DNA of 64,000 nt, from contig CM043954.1 of assembly GCA_014529385.2 (NCBI GenBank), forward strand, positions 3,976,501-4,040,500. The letters run 5' to 3'. Under the pieces are notes generated by a model. That model saw only the letters and a list, made by a program, of their open reading frames with translations, did no database searches and was not told the DNA's origin. Of this stretch, positions 34,368 through 45,521 are shown in pieces (position 1 is the first letter of the stretch; each line of letters starts with the position of its first letter). The stretch comes from Adiantum capillus-veneris (Eukaryota > Streptophyta > Polypodiopsida > Polypodiales > Pteridaceae). The translations under genes were made by a program, and so were the position numbers.

Positions 34368-35950
34368 TACATTCACAAAAATTGTTGGGTTGATGTTTTT
34401 TATCCACTCAAACATGGCACAATCCCAATGATGTTCATCAACGCTTTCCCCTTGTTTTTAGGATGTTTGGAACAGTAATTCGGAAGTAAATTTTATATCC
34501 CACAACCATCACAAAATCCAAAAATCTTTTTACACTCACCTATATGTGGACAAAATCTTGCACAAATGATTACCTCCACATTCACAACAAGGACCTTCCT
34601 ATTGGGATGCTTGTTGAGCCCCCATTGGTTGTCTTGTCCTAAGAAGATATCCTCTAGGTCTATACTTCTCATTTACTATGAGTATGAGGGTGTTTTGGTC
34701 CATCGTATAGTGATATTTTGTTGGATGCACAATGCATGATGGTTTTCTACCTTCATCTATGCTTACCCAAGAAGGATAACCTTAGTCATCATATGCAATA
34801 TCCACATGTTTCCTCTCGTAAAGTCTCAAATGGTTCTTTTTAATATGAAGTTGGTAGCATCATATTGTGGATTATGAGTGTTTCTACAGGCTGTGTGTAT
34901 TTGAAAATTTCCCTCTTCTCTTGAGGCAAATGTGGATGTTGGCCCAACACTGGTTGAGACTTGTCTCCCCAATGTGCTACATTATTTGGGCCAATCTGGT
35001 ACCTCGATGGTGGTGGTAAAGATTGCACCATTGGGGATCTATACGCCCTTTCACTCACATATTTCCTATTGTAGAAGCACTCATTCGTCACATGATTTTT
35101 ATAATTTTGCTCATATCACAAAACTTCTAGACTATACAATTTCTGGTGGTGGTGGTTGTTGTATGTTTGGATTTTGTCAATAGCTTTGGGTCATCCTCTT
35201 GATGACTTCTTTGACCATTTGATCAACATTTGGCATGTTTGGAGCTTGAACACTCCGTTTTGATGTGGATTTGCTTGTGGTAGAAGAGGCACTACTGGTC
35301 GTATTGTCTGCATCTTTCAATACCTCTCCGTAAACCTTGCAGTTATCAACTAGATAGAATGCTTCTCTAGTGACTTGCTCAAATGTGGTGCATGCTTTCA
35401 AGTGTAGGTAGTTTTTGAAATTTAATTCTCTTACAAAAGCTCTCATCTTGCAAAAGCTCTTGTACATGACATCTCTCTATTTATTGCTTGAAGCAAAGCA
35501 AAGCTTCCTTCACTTTTTCATTCTCTTTCTGCTTAAAAGCATAGACTTGGGACATTGTGTTGTGCTTGATTCCTCTTTTTGAGAATTCCTTAGCAAAATC
35601 CTATAGAATTTTCTCTATGTTTGAGAAATCTTTGTTGTTCAATGATTGGAACTATGTTAAGGCTCCTCCTTCTAATATCAACCCAAATCCCTTGTACTGA
35701 TTATGAAAATCCACCACCTGTTCATCTCTCAAAACTTGTTTGAAGAGTGAAACATGTGCATATGGATCCCTGACCCATTGTACTTTTTAGCAACACAGTT
35801 TGCTACTTTAGATGGTGCATGAATTGTGTTTTATCAACCACTCTTACAACTCCAGGTTCTTTTACAAGAATATCTCTAGCCTCATAACCCCCACTAGGAA
35901 CTCTAGTTGGAGTTTGTTTTGTGTCCCAGTCATCAGGTCACACATCTCTT
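34368..35950 (-). pseudogene. Ty3/gypsy gag relic interrupted by copia
   Basis: Minus-strand text fits a plant gypsy gag. NLHLKACTTFEQVTREAFYL-like sequence in the frame 35,177-35,467 matches the capsid end; a Ser/Thr-rich linker follows. A degenerate zinc knuckle CCECGGNHLC near 34,560-34,600 has the C-x2-C-x3-H spacing also seen in the relic at 2.6 kb. Toward 35,950 come the capsid helices in several frames, with many stops. The copia element sits at its 3' side (lower coordinates). No pol part was recognised next to it. Confidence 0.65.
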
Positions 35951-36683
35951 GCTTCTATACAAGTTTCTAGAACTCTTGTCATATAGATTGTGTTTGAAGT
36001 TTCATTGCCTTGGTATGTGGTCATTGGAACCCTTGAACTCAAAGATCCCATCGATCTCCGGTACTAGAAACTATGATAGACTAAATGAGTCTTCAACTCT
36101 CACTCTATCAACACTCATTCTTTTATTATTGGTCTCATCTTTGATGCACCCTTGCCTGCCAGCTTTTGCAAAAATAGTAAAAAAAACTGCTCAAACGTGG
36201 ATTGCGATACATGTCCCCCAACATCTCAAAATGGGACTAGGAGTTCCCCACAATTAGATCAAGGCTTGGGAATGTCAACCATCAAATTTGGGATAAAATG
36301 GACACTATTTGACCTTAAAATCCCAAATTCTCAGGAGATTAGTCTGCAAAATGGTCATTTTGAACCAAGCAAAGAAAAATGTTGCAAAACCTCAAATGCT
36401 GGCAACCAAAGGATTTAGGAACGTGCCTAGATGCTTCCCCACAAGTTTTGTGTGAATCGGATTTAAAACATGGGTCGCAATCCATGACCCCTAGGTGCAA
36501 AACTACTAGATTTTGGGATCACATTAGTGTTAGACAAGGGGAACTAGAACCCAGGAGTCCACATCCCAACCACCGACTATATAGCATGGCTCCTAGCCCT
36601 TTGCCCTGGTTGGACTCCCTTTTCACACTCCCTAGCCCGGCCTTACCCTTGTCTAGTCCGCCGGCCTTGGCACTGTCCTAACA
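35951..36683 (-). repeat. Probable 3' LTR and flank of chromovirus
   Basis: Directly after the chromovirus coding end, the minus strand reads TTTAAGGGGGGAG (purine tract, about 36,687-36,699), then TAATGTTAGGAC, so an LTR is expected to start at about 36,683 and run to lower coordinates. CTATATAG at 36,577-36,584 would be its TATA box. The end of the LTR and its partner could not be found, so the left edge is arbitrary. Confidence 0.5.
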
Positions 36684-37200
36684 TTACTCCCCCCTTAAAG
36701 AAGAGTTTTCGTCCTCAAAACCAAAAGTGGGGAACTTCTTCTTAAGAACACTAATGTTTTCCCAAGTGGCACCTTCGTCAGGTCGATCTTTCCACTTGAT
36801 TAAGGCAGAAGGTTCAACGAAATCAATCAAAATCTGCTGGTCAATGACACTGTCATCCCCATGTAACCACTTACGTAAATGGCTTACATGAAACAAGGGA
36901 TGAATACGAGAATTTGTAGGTAGCAATAATTTATAGGCACGATCACGTACTCGCTTGAGTATTTTGAAAGGCCCACAATATCGGGGAGATAATTTAGGTA
37001 TTGGACCAGTTTTCAAACTTTCTGAATGTTCTGGTACACGTAAAAATACTTCCTCCCCTTCCTCAAAGGTAACTTGTTGACGTTTCTCATCAGCGTACTT
37101 CTTATACTGATCTTGCGCTTCTCGGACATTCTGACAAGCGAGTTTCAACATATCCATGTGGTCTTGGAGAAAATCCTTAACCTATTGGAGCTTTTCTATT
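36684..37200 (-). pseudogene. Chromovirus integrase C-terminus and chromodomain
   Basis: The minus-strand frame 37,157-36,684 reads KKYADEKRQQVTFEEGEEVF, then the GPF/Y module YCGPFKILKRVRDRAYKLLL with HPLFHVSHLRKW. It ends in a chromodomain-like segment ALIKWKDRPDEGATWENI and FPTFGFEDE. The chromodomain at the integrase C-terminus defines chromoviruses, where it guides integration to marked chromatin. The segment itself is open, but it is joined to the integrase core through a stretch with a stop near 37,190. Confidence 0.9.
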
Positions 37201-37830
37201 GCCAACCTCACCGTAACAGGTGACCTAGGTTGAAACCCATACATGAGTATGAAAGGACTAAATCCACTTGTGACATGCTTAGCACTATTATAGGAAAACT
37301 TGAGAATATGTAAATATTCTTCCCAGTCTGACTGTTTCTTGCTTATGCTCTTAGCATATCCTCTAGCACTTGGTTAACTCGTTCAGTCTGACCATCTGTT
37401 TCTGGATGATTGGTTGTACTGAGGTTTAGTTGTGTACCCAATCGTTTGAACACAGTCCTCCAAAAATGACTATTAAACTTTGGATCACGATCACTGACAA
37501 TGTTACTTGGCAAACCATACAGCTTGTATAGATTGTCCACAAATAACTTGGCTAGTTCTGGAGTCTTAACCGATGATTTGGTTGGAATCAACTTACAGAG
37601 TTTAGTCAACCGGTCTACGACCACCCATACCGAGTCATGACCTCGTACAGTGGTTGGTAAACCCACAATAAAGTCCATGAGATACTTTCCCATTTTCCAT
37701 TGGGAATCTTCAAAGGATGTAAGAGTCCTCCTTCTTTCAGGTGCTCCGCTTTGTTAACTTGAGATTTTTGGCAATGCAAGACATAAGCTTGAACGAAGCC
37801 ATGTAAACCTGGCCAGTAAAACTATCATCG
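37201..37830 (-). pseudogene. Chromovirus integrase core
   Basis: The minus-strand frame 37,693-37,343 has MDFIVGLPTTVRGHDSVWVV and VDRLTKLCKLIP (first catalytic Asp), NIVSDRDPKFNSHFWRTVF (second Asp) and NHPETDGQTERVNQVLEDML (catalytic Glu). All three catalytic residues are present. Frame shifts near 37,700 and 37,343 cut it off from its neighbours. Confidence 0.9.
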
Positions 37831-38560
37831 TACGAGAGCGTAAGTCTTTCTTATACTCGGGTGCCCTGCACTTGGACTATCATGACATTCATAAAGAATT
37901 TGCCGCCGAATTTTTGTGTCCTTCGGTACACAAACTCTCCCCTTATGGAGTAGGTACCCATTGTCAATGGTGAAATGCTTCCATTGTTGTAGTTCATCAC
38001 TCGATAGAGGAGAAATATGTGTGGAGGTTAACGTTACACTAACTTCATTGGAGTGATAAGGATCCCTCATTTGTACATGGCTCCACACTTTGGAATATGC
38101 TTCATCATGCTCATATTTTCCCTTTAGAGAATCCAAAAATTCACTGCGAAGTTCCGTGAACAAGAGAGAATTCGTCTCTGGCATACGACTTAGAGCGTCG
38201 TCCACCACATTGTATCGACCTTTACGATACTGGAGCTTGGCATCATATTCTTGAACAATCTTGGCCCACCCGACTTTCCTATCGTTCAAATTCGTTTGTT
38301 GTGTAAACCATTTAATGCTTTCATGGTCAAACACAATCTCAAACTGAGCACCATACAAATAATGCCGCCATGTTTTAAAGGCAGACACTATTGCAGAGAG
38401 TTAACACTCATAAGCAGAGTAGTTCTACTGAGCTGCATCAAGATTCTTGCTTTCAAATGCAATTGGCCGTCCATCTTGTAACAAGACTGCTCCAATAGCA
38501 CGGTCATTGGCATCCGTTTCCAAAACGAATGGTTTCAAAGGATCTACAATAGCTAGTATG
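37831..38560 (-). pseudogene. Chromovirus RNase H and integrase zinc region
   Basis: The frame 38,388-37,825 reads the RNase H end (WRHYLYGAQFEIVFDHESIK, YRKGRYNVVDDALSRMPE), a linker, and the start of the integrase HHCC zinc finger (YECHDSPSAGHPSIRKTYAL). The start of RNase H, including [12 protein letters not shown]-like text, lies at 38,400-38,520 with a stop in between. Confidence 0.88.
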
Positions 38561-39360
38561 GGAGCTGTAGCTAATGCATCCTTGAAAGTGCATAAATTGT
38601 TCTATTGAGAGGGTCCCCACTGAAAAGTTTTGCCTTTGCCTTTCAGCTGGTCCGTCATGGGAATAGCAATATTAGCATAGTTCTTAACGAACCTTCAATA
38701 AAAACTTGCAAATCCTAAAAAAATATGTAACTCCTCCAAATTTTTAGGAGAAGGCCACTTCCGGATTGTGTCCACTTTGGATTGATCCATATATAGCCCA
38801 TTAGCTGAAATAACATGCCCAAGATAGTCGATTTCTTCTTTCAAAAAATCACACATAGATTCCTTGGTGTATAATTTATTTGTTAGTTACAATTCAAAAA
38901 CCTACCTCAGATGTTCTTCTTCAGAAGCACTGTAGACTAGAATGTCATCGAGAAAAACAATGACAAATTTGTCCAAATACAGCTTCAAGACACTATCCAT
39001 AAGTGTCATGAATGTTGCGGGCGTATTGGTTAACCCAAAGGGCATAACCAAAAACTCGTAATGTCCAAACCTTGTTCGGAATGCAGTTTTGGGTATATCA
39101 GCCAGTCGAATATGGACTTGGTGATAGCCTGACCACAAGTTTGTTTTTGTAAAAATGCAAGCATGAGTGAGTTTGTCGAACAACTCATCCACGCGTTGCA
39201 ATGGGTACTTGTTCTTAACATTAATCGCATCTAAGCCACGGTAGTCTACGCACATGCGCATACTCTCATCTTTTTTCTTCACTAATAGGATAGGAGAAGC
39301 CCATGGTGAAGAACTGGGTTGGATAAACTCTCTACTAAGATAGTTAGCAAGCTAACGTTC
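38561..39360 (-). pseudogene. Chromovirus reverse transcriptase
   Basis: The frame 39,282-38,902 holds [20 protein letters not shown], then [19 protein letters not shown], then [20 protein letters not shown], and the catalytic [13 protein letters not shown]. The fingers start lies upstream to about 39,360 with stops, and the thumb downstream to about 38,600 in shifted frames. Phe-Leu-Asp-Asp is normal for Ty3/gypsy RT. Confidence 0.92.
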
Positions 39361-39865
39361 CACCTCAGCAGCTTCAGAGTAACTCATACGGTAGGGCGGT
39401 TTACTGACAAGTTTACTGCCTGCAACCACATCGATGTTATGTTGCATCGATTGTGTCGGCGGTAATCCTAGTGGCAAATCATTAAGAAAAACATCGTGAA
39501 ATTTCTTTAACAAATTAACTCACTAACAGCTTTTGCTTGTTTGGAAGTAGCCATTGGTGGAAGAGATGAGAGAGAAGCATGCGGCGATGAGGAATGTTCA
39601 ACAGATTCAATGTTAGAGAGAAAATGAGACAATGAGTAACACAATAAAACTTAATCTATTTCATTATCGAAAACGAGCTGCATAAGCTCAGCTGTACATA
39701 TCAATGGTGAAGAAGGTACCTCCTTCTCTCCTAGTTCAACAACACATGTGCGCCATGGGATTCGAACATCAAGCTGTTGTGATCATAGCTACACTTCAGT
39801 GATGGTCCTAGGCTATGCAACCATTCCCTACCAAGGACCACGTCTGCCCTCTCCATGTTCATAAC
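39361..39865 (-). other. Degenerate protease-RT linker of chromovirus
   Basis: Lies between protease and RT on the minus strand. Only scattered similarity is visible, with several stops; no separate gene is seen on either strand. Confidence 0.5.
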
Positions 39866-40291
39866 CTAAAAATCCAAGGATGTGGAGTAGCCTTGTACTT
39901 CCAACAGAACAGCTCGGACTTGAGTATCCCAAATTTCGGTATCATGTCCATTCATCATTGCTACCTTGTAGCGGTGGGTACTCGAAGTTTGAGGCAATTT
40001 GAGTTTTTTCACCAATCCGTAATTGATAAAATTGTGAGTAGCACCGTCATCTACCAAGATGCGCACCTTGTGCCCTTGCAGAGATCCGTGCATACGTACT
40101 AACTCATGTGGTCCAAAGGTCTGTTCCCACATGGAAGCTGTGAGACAGCATTCATGCACCACCTCGGTGTGTGTTACTTCCACTGTTGAGTAATCATGAG
40201 GAAGACTCAAGAGGCAACAGTTGCACCGTGTGCACCGCTTTCTCCTTGCCATGAGCAGTAGATTTCCCCTTGGGACAATCCTTTTTGCCAT
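39866..40291 (-). pseudogene. Chromovirus retropepsin
   Basis: The minus-strand frame reads LQGHKVRILVDDGATHNFIN, then LKLPQTSSTHRYKVAMMNGH. This is the active-site half of a gypsy protease. The catalytic triplet is Asp-Asp-Gly rather than Asp-Ser-Gly, a form that also occurs in some plant gypsy families, so it need not be damage. It overlaps the gag frame by about 100 bases in a different frame. Confidence 0.85.
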
Positions 40292-40686
40292 GACCGCTTC
40301 CTAAACATAGAAAACATAATTTCTCTTTCTTAGCTTTATCAAAGTCCTCAGGAGAGAGAGGACCTTTGGACCCCTTGGGTTTTTTAGATGCTTCTGAATT
40401 AGCTACTAAAAATTTCCTTTTATTGTGCCCATACTGTGTGCATGTATTACCATGTGTATTAGCAGGCACATGATTATGATGTGATTTCTTTTCATCTGGA
40501 TCATCTTGAATATGTGCTTTCACTATGGCTTCCTCAAGTGTTTTAGGGTCTTGGGTCTTGACGTGCTTCTTAAGCTCTGGTGTCAGACCATGTATGAACC
40601 CCCGTACTTACTGAAAGTTATGTAGCCTTCCAACTTGAGGATAACATCCCGATAGTGAGATATATATTCAAGTAATGATGGGTATT
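40194..40686 (-). pseudogene. Chromovirus Gag C-terminal half
   Basis: Contains the end of the capsid domain (LLEYISHYRDVILKLEGY; LTPELKKHVKTQDPKTLEEA with a frame change between them) and a zinc knuckle CFLCLGSGHGKKDC of normal C-x2-C-x4-H-x4-C spacing. It stops abruptly at 40,686, where another retroelement begins. Its N-terminal half is found 17 kb away at 57,720-58,228 on the same strand and in the matching frame, which proves the interruption. Confidence 0.9.
40682..40686. other. Target-site duplication of second gypsy, left copy
   Basis: GTATT directly before TGTTACGG. The same GTATT follows the 3' LTR at 57,715-57,719. Confidence 0.93.
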
Positions 40687-41079
40687 TGTTACGGCATTAG
40701 CCGCACATGCAGTCCTGCGGAGGTCTGGAAACTGCGGATCAGGGATATGTGGTATGCGGCGGCCGTAGCGACAGTTCTTCACAGGATATCATGAGACAGG
40801 AGTGTGTGCACCGTTCCCGATCTGCGCTGGAGCAGCGGTTGTATATGGAGGGGCATACCTATCTTTTGATGTAACTTAACCAATCTCTATGATATTCATG
40901 GCAACTACTATTGTAACTCTATGTCTGGAATACAAATGAATGAAGCAAGAGGTGTTATGGGCCTGTGTACTGTGTACTTCCTTCTCTTGTCATTTTTATA
41001 TGTTGATGTTCATATAATGTAGTTGCGGGTAATCATTCCTATAATGCCTATTGCTCTTGTGCGGGCAATAGCCATTACA
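40687..41079 (+). repeat. 5' LTR of second gypsy element
   Basis: 393 bp from TGTTACGGCATTAGCC to GCCATTACA. The last 40 bases can form a hairpin (AATGCCTATTG with CAATAGCCATT) that is kept in both LTRs. Confidence 0.95.
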
Positions 41080-41081
41080 TA

Positions 41082-41100
41082 TGGCGACCACGATGCGTGA
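41082..41100 (+). other. Probable primer binding site of gypsy element
   Basis: TGGCGACCACGATGCGTGA, three bases after the LTR end. TGG at the start pairs with the CCA end of a tRNA. The tRNA species was not identified. Confidence 0.7.
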
Positions 41101-41123
41101 TGGACGGCCTGCGATGAATATGC

Positions 41124-42252
41124 ATGCGCACTAGGTCGCAGGGTCCGCCTGACCCTGTGGTTCCAATTGTAGGAAGACAACGGAGGAGAGGCGGTTCAGA
41201 TGAATTTGTTTTTTCTTCACCGCAGATTGAGGAATCTGTATCTCCATCACCAAGCCCGGTGCGTGGTAGGCGGTTGTGGCGAGCGAGACGTACTCCACGC
41301 AGTCAGTCATGTCCTCTTGTCGTACGTTTACCCTCACCCACCCAGGTTGCTCCACCACCGTCTCCGGTAAGCAGTTCGGGGGTATCTCCGCCACAGTGTC
41401 CACCTCCTAGCGTTCGTCAGCTTTTTCCGGGAGGAGGAGGAACAGTTGGGCAAGGGGTGATGGCTCATCCTCAGATTAAGTATAGTCGGTTTCGAGGTCT
41501 TTTGAGTGAAGACCCTGATGCACATTTGCGCCAATTCAATAAAGCTTATGGATTGAATCATCCTGGGGTGGTGATTCCTCTCTATCAACAATCAGTGTTT
41601 GAATCTACACTCTCAGGGAAAGTGCGAAATGGTTGTCCGAATACCCTGATGATAATTTCCAGACGTATGCTGACGGATCCATAGCGTTTCTACGAAGGTT
41701 TCGAATGGAAAAGACAGTCCCTCAACATTTTGAGAAGCTTCGAACACTTCGGCAGAAGTCATTGCAGGTGGAGGATTACGCTGTAAAATTTCGGATGCTT
41801 TTGCAGAGGGTACCTCAGGCACAAAGGCCGGCAGCCGAAGTGCTAAATGATTATTTTTTGCGGGGGCTCAACAAGGATCTCCGAACGGCTATGGCAACAA
41901 TGGATAAGGTAACTACTCCATTGAATAATGTAATCGCTAGGGCTGTAGTAGCAGGAGAGGCCTTAGAGGATACGGAATCTCCAAAGAAGTCAAAGAAAAA
42001 AGACAGGAAAAAATCACATCACAAGTCGCAAGACAGTGGCAGTGATAGTTCGAGTCAGAATCCGCAGTATCAGATTTCTCGGACTCAGGCAACAGCGATT
42101 CGGGGAAAGAATCGGAAGAGACACCGCGAAAAAAATCCTAGCGTCACAGGAAAGGTATTTCATCCAAATCGTCGGAATCAGCTGCGGTGGCTAAAAGTCT
42201 AAAGGAACTATGGTGTACCCAATGTCGGAATGTGGGCCATGCTGCTCAGGAG
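41124..42252 (+). pseudogene. Gypsy Gag N-terminal part, cut in its zinc knuckle
   Basis: ATG 41,124 starts MRTRSQGPPDP. A Pro/Ser/Arg-rich N-terminus (about 110 residues) leads into the capsid domain (HPQIKYSRFRGLLSEDPDAH). The frame shifts near 41,630, and the capsid continues in the other frame to 42,202 (FQTYADGSIAFLRRFRM, QKSLQVEDYAVKFRMLLQRV, LRGLNKDLRTAMATMD) followed by a Lys/Ser-rich basic region. A further shift near 42,195 leads to the zinc knuckle CTQCRNVGHAAQE, where the next codon should be the last Cys. Here the DNA transposon starts. The remainder of gag resumes at about 51,112. Confidence 0.88.
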
Positions 42253-42272
42253 CATTAGGAAAAATATGAACC
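42253..42272 (+). repeat. Left terminal inverted repeat
   Basis: CATTAGGAAAAATATGAACC; pairs with the right end with one mismatch. Exact outer base uncertain by a few positions. Confidence 0.82.
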
Positions 42273-42971
42273 CTCTAGGGGCCCTTTGGGATTAAGGTTA
42301 ATTAAAGGCCAGCCAATGAGAAGAGGGTGGTGGACACACTCTATGCCCTCAAAAATGTAGGGGGACAAAGTAGTCTTACACTTCTTAAATGGGCTCTTAC
42401 CTAGTGAGAAGGTGGGGGGGGGTGGGCCATATGGAACCTCCAACTTCCCTCCTTTTTTATCCGGTTCTGAAAAAATCCCAAAATTTTAAAATTTTTAAAA
42501 ATTTTCAAAACTCAAATTTCATCTTCTGTAAACCCCCCTAAAACTATTTTATGGTCAAAAAAACATTTTTTGATCTCAAAAAGTCAAAACGTGCATCCAA
42601 AAATCCTAAAATTCAAATTTTTAAAAAAACTTTTGAAAAATCTTTTTTTGCTATCCAGAGCTCCCTCAAAAGTAGTTATTAGGAAAAAAGTGATTTTCTC
42701 TCTCTAGAACCCCTTTTCCAACCCCTCCTTGGTTGCAACCATCACACTCATCCTCTACTCCAACACTCTCTCTCTACACCATCTCCATTGCTGCAGCAAA
42801 GAAGCTCCTCTCTCCTCCCCTACCACCTTCCATTGCCACACCAAGCAATGGTTATCCACCTTCTCCTACCATTGCCACAAGGGTTAACCACCTTCTCATA
42901 TCACTTTATCCCACCTACATTGTAGCAACAAGCAAGGTCCTTCTCCTCCTCCTAGTTTTCTTTGCTCAACC
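42273..42971. other. Transposon subterminal and promoter region
   Basis: AT- and homopolymer-rich, no coding sequence. The part 42,700-42,960 is C/T/A-rich ('ctccaacactctctctcta') as in a plant 5' UTR and ends in ACCATGG, a good start context for the gene at 42,972. Confidence 0.5.
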
Positions 42972-45388
42972 ATGGCCAACTCTACTTCGCAAAGGAGGCC
43001 AAAGGATGAGGTCACAGCAGTTGCATGCCACAACACTAGAGGTGTAGATGATGAGTGGGTGCCACAAGAGTTCACCAAAGGTGCTTGGATATACATGCAA
43101 CCATCTACTATTGGCCCTCATCGTGTGCGGAATCGTACAACCTTGGATCTTCATTGGAAAGGAAAGCTCCTTGGCTTCAAGAACCGCAAAGACAAGGGGA
43201 CCGTAGCCATTGTGCAACATGTTTTGTCAATGTCAACCATGCACTTGCAACAACCACCTCGATTTCCAACACATTGTAAGTACATGTTTTCAGAATACAA
43301 AGCTAGGTGTGAAATCACAGTGTAATGTTATTATGGATTCATACTTAACATTTGTCATGCATTTATAGTCATATTTCCATCCACGTTGGTGGAGGAGCAG
43401 CCACTACATAGTCTCTCCGGCACATTCAATGCTATACATGCGGATATTGGAGCAATAATGTTCCCACATCTTTGCCCAACCAAACTCGTTCAAAGAAGGA
43501 TTTTCTTCTATTGTCACTCCTATATTGTCCCTACTTCTACACAAGCGTTTGGAACGCTTGAACCCATCAAAGTAACTTCCTTATTAAGTATGGAGTGGTC
43601 GGTCCCAGATTTGTGGTCGGTAGCATCTTTCAAGCAAAAGATGATAATGGATGTCCAAAACTCTTTGAAATGCTCTAAAGCTTCTAGGTCTGTGGGCTTG
43701 AGTTGGTGTTTGCCTATTCATTGTTTTGTGTACATTTTTAAAGAGTTTGGATTTGTGGAGACTACCACAATTCTTGTATGTAAAGATGCGCATTACGAGG
43801 AATTAGGAAGGCTTTTAGAAGAGGACTGGGGTTTTGTGGAGGGCATGCACAACGGGGACTGGTACCGTTGTAAGGTTGAAGCTTCAGGTATTGGAATGCG
43901 CTATTTGAAATCCCGCACCTCCTTGTACATACGATTTCACTATGATCGTTGGATGTGCAAGCATGGATGCATTTGAGGAGATTTTTGCGTTCATGGAGGA
44001 GCACATCATAAAATATTCTGTATCTATCCCCCCACATGCAGGGATCTGGGTGCCTTGCGATCTTTTGCGCTATATACACAAAGGTGATCGCCCATTCTCC
44101 AAGCGGTTGCAACAATTTCAAGAAATTGCAATCGATGCAGGCCATTACTTGGACGAGCAAGCCCCTGGGGTGTCAGCGCTCAAGAAGCGCAAGTTGGGGG
44201 TGGAGTACCTTTCTCGGCTCGCAACATTTATCTTCTTGGTGAGCGAGGAACCTGATCTGGAGGAGCTTCGCTTACCACACCTTCACGTTGGGTCCTTTAT
44301 CAAGGACACCAAGGAGCAGCAGGTTATACCCATGAACCCTGCAGTGGAAGGAAAAGCACACCGGCTCGAGTACCCTAGGGGTCTTGAGGAAGTGGTTGAG
44401 AAATCCATAGTTGCGGTTGGACGTAGTGACACTCCAGTGCCACTACCACTGACGGATGTGGCTATCCCAGAGGTAGAAATAAGCCGCTTCTCCTCAGTGT
44501 TAGTGGATGGGGAGGAGTATGTATTCCTCCATGATTTGGAGAAAGCATTTGGCCTGCGCATGGATGAATGCTTGAGCGTGCTATGCAACAGCAGCAAATG
44601 TCCCTTAGACAATACGCCAGATGCCCTAGAAAGCAAGCTCTTGCCAGATGGGGACTCTGTTGCTGACACTATCGCAGTTGTATGTGTGGAGGTCCTGGCA
44701 GAAGAGCAGTTGCACGTGGCCGATGAAGATTTCCAAGCCACGCAAGCCAAGGTTGAGGCTGCTAGGATGCCTATGCCATTATGCAACCTCCCATTTGATG
44801 ATCCAAAGCTCGTATCTGTGGTGCATGGGAGCATTGACTTGGATGCAAAGGGCAACAGGGAGGAGGACGACAAGGAGCAAGAGGTAAACTGTATCCTAAT
44901 TTTCATGTTACTATTTTATCCTTCATTGTCTTTTTTCTCAACCTTCATCGGTTTATGACAGGATGTTGTGGAGGTTGATGATTTTGCTGCAAGGACGGGT
45001 GGCAAGCGGACGGGCTTTGGACCTCAAGCTTCCCTTGTGCATTACCTAGGATACCTCCTCCCCTGGCGATGTGGCCATTATCCATAATGAATTTACTCCC
45101 CAAGCCCATTTTATGACTTGGTCGTTAAAAGCTTTGAGCAAGTTTTTGTGTTTGAGCACCATTGCTCAAACTACGCATCAAGTATTCCTAGTGCGTAGAT
45201 CCCTTGTATGCACAACGTCTGGCACTAGCTTTCGTGGTAAAGTGCTTGCTCAGATAGGGATACATGCTTCCATTGGCTCAACTGACCCAGAGGCCATAGC
45301 GCAGTCCCTCTGGACTGGGGAGTTGCCTTACGCGCAAAATAGGCGCCAGAAAATGATCAAAAAAATTATGAACTCCTCAGATACATGA
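42972..45388 (+). CDS. Spliced transposon gene of unknown function
   Basis: ATG at 42,972 in the context ACCATGG starts MANSTSQRRPKDEV. Exon 1 ends at 43,275 before GTAAGT; intron 43,276-43,368 (93 bp) ends TTTATAG. Exon 2 continues in frame (PLHSLSGTFNAIHADIGAIM; WGFVEGMHNGDWYRCKVEAS) and loses the frame near 43,960-43,976. The next frame (from about 43,942) is open to an intron at 44,884-44,961 (GTAAAC...GACAG, 78 bp). Exon 3 starts DVVEVDDFAARTGGK and needs one more frame change near 45,050 to reach the last part ending KIMNSSDT at 45,388. Total about 760 codons. The last third is acidic (NREEDDKEQE), and the phrase VDGEEYVFLHDLEKAFGLRM suggests a folded domain. I recognise no family. Good splice sites support a real gene, now with about two frameshifts. 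Confidence 0.65.
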
Positions 45389-45521
45389 TGTAAAATCACC
45401 GTTTTGGAAGGAATAAAAAATATTTGAAATTGTCTCTATATATTTCAAATTCTTTTGAATGTGATTTGTCAATCTTCAAAATTGTTTCAATTGGTAATAT
45501 GAATTTTTTTTTGATTGGTGA

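Noticed and set aside
36684-40686. Treating 40,687 as the 5' LTR of the chromovirus on the minus strand
   Set aside because: The LTR there is on a plus-strand element with its own GTATT duplication, and the missing gag half lies at 57.7-58.2 kb.
44283-44906. 207-codon minus-strand frame
   Set aside because: Ser/Thr-rich shadow of the plus-strand exon, which has splice sites in frame on its side.
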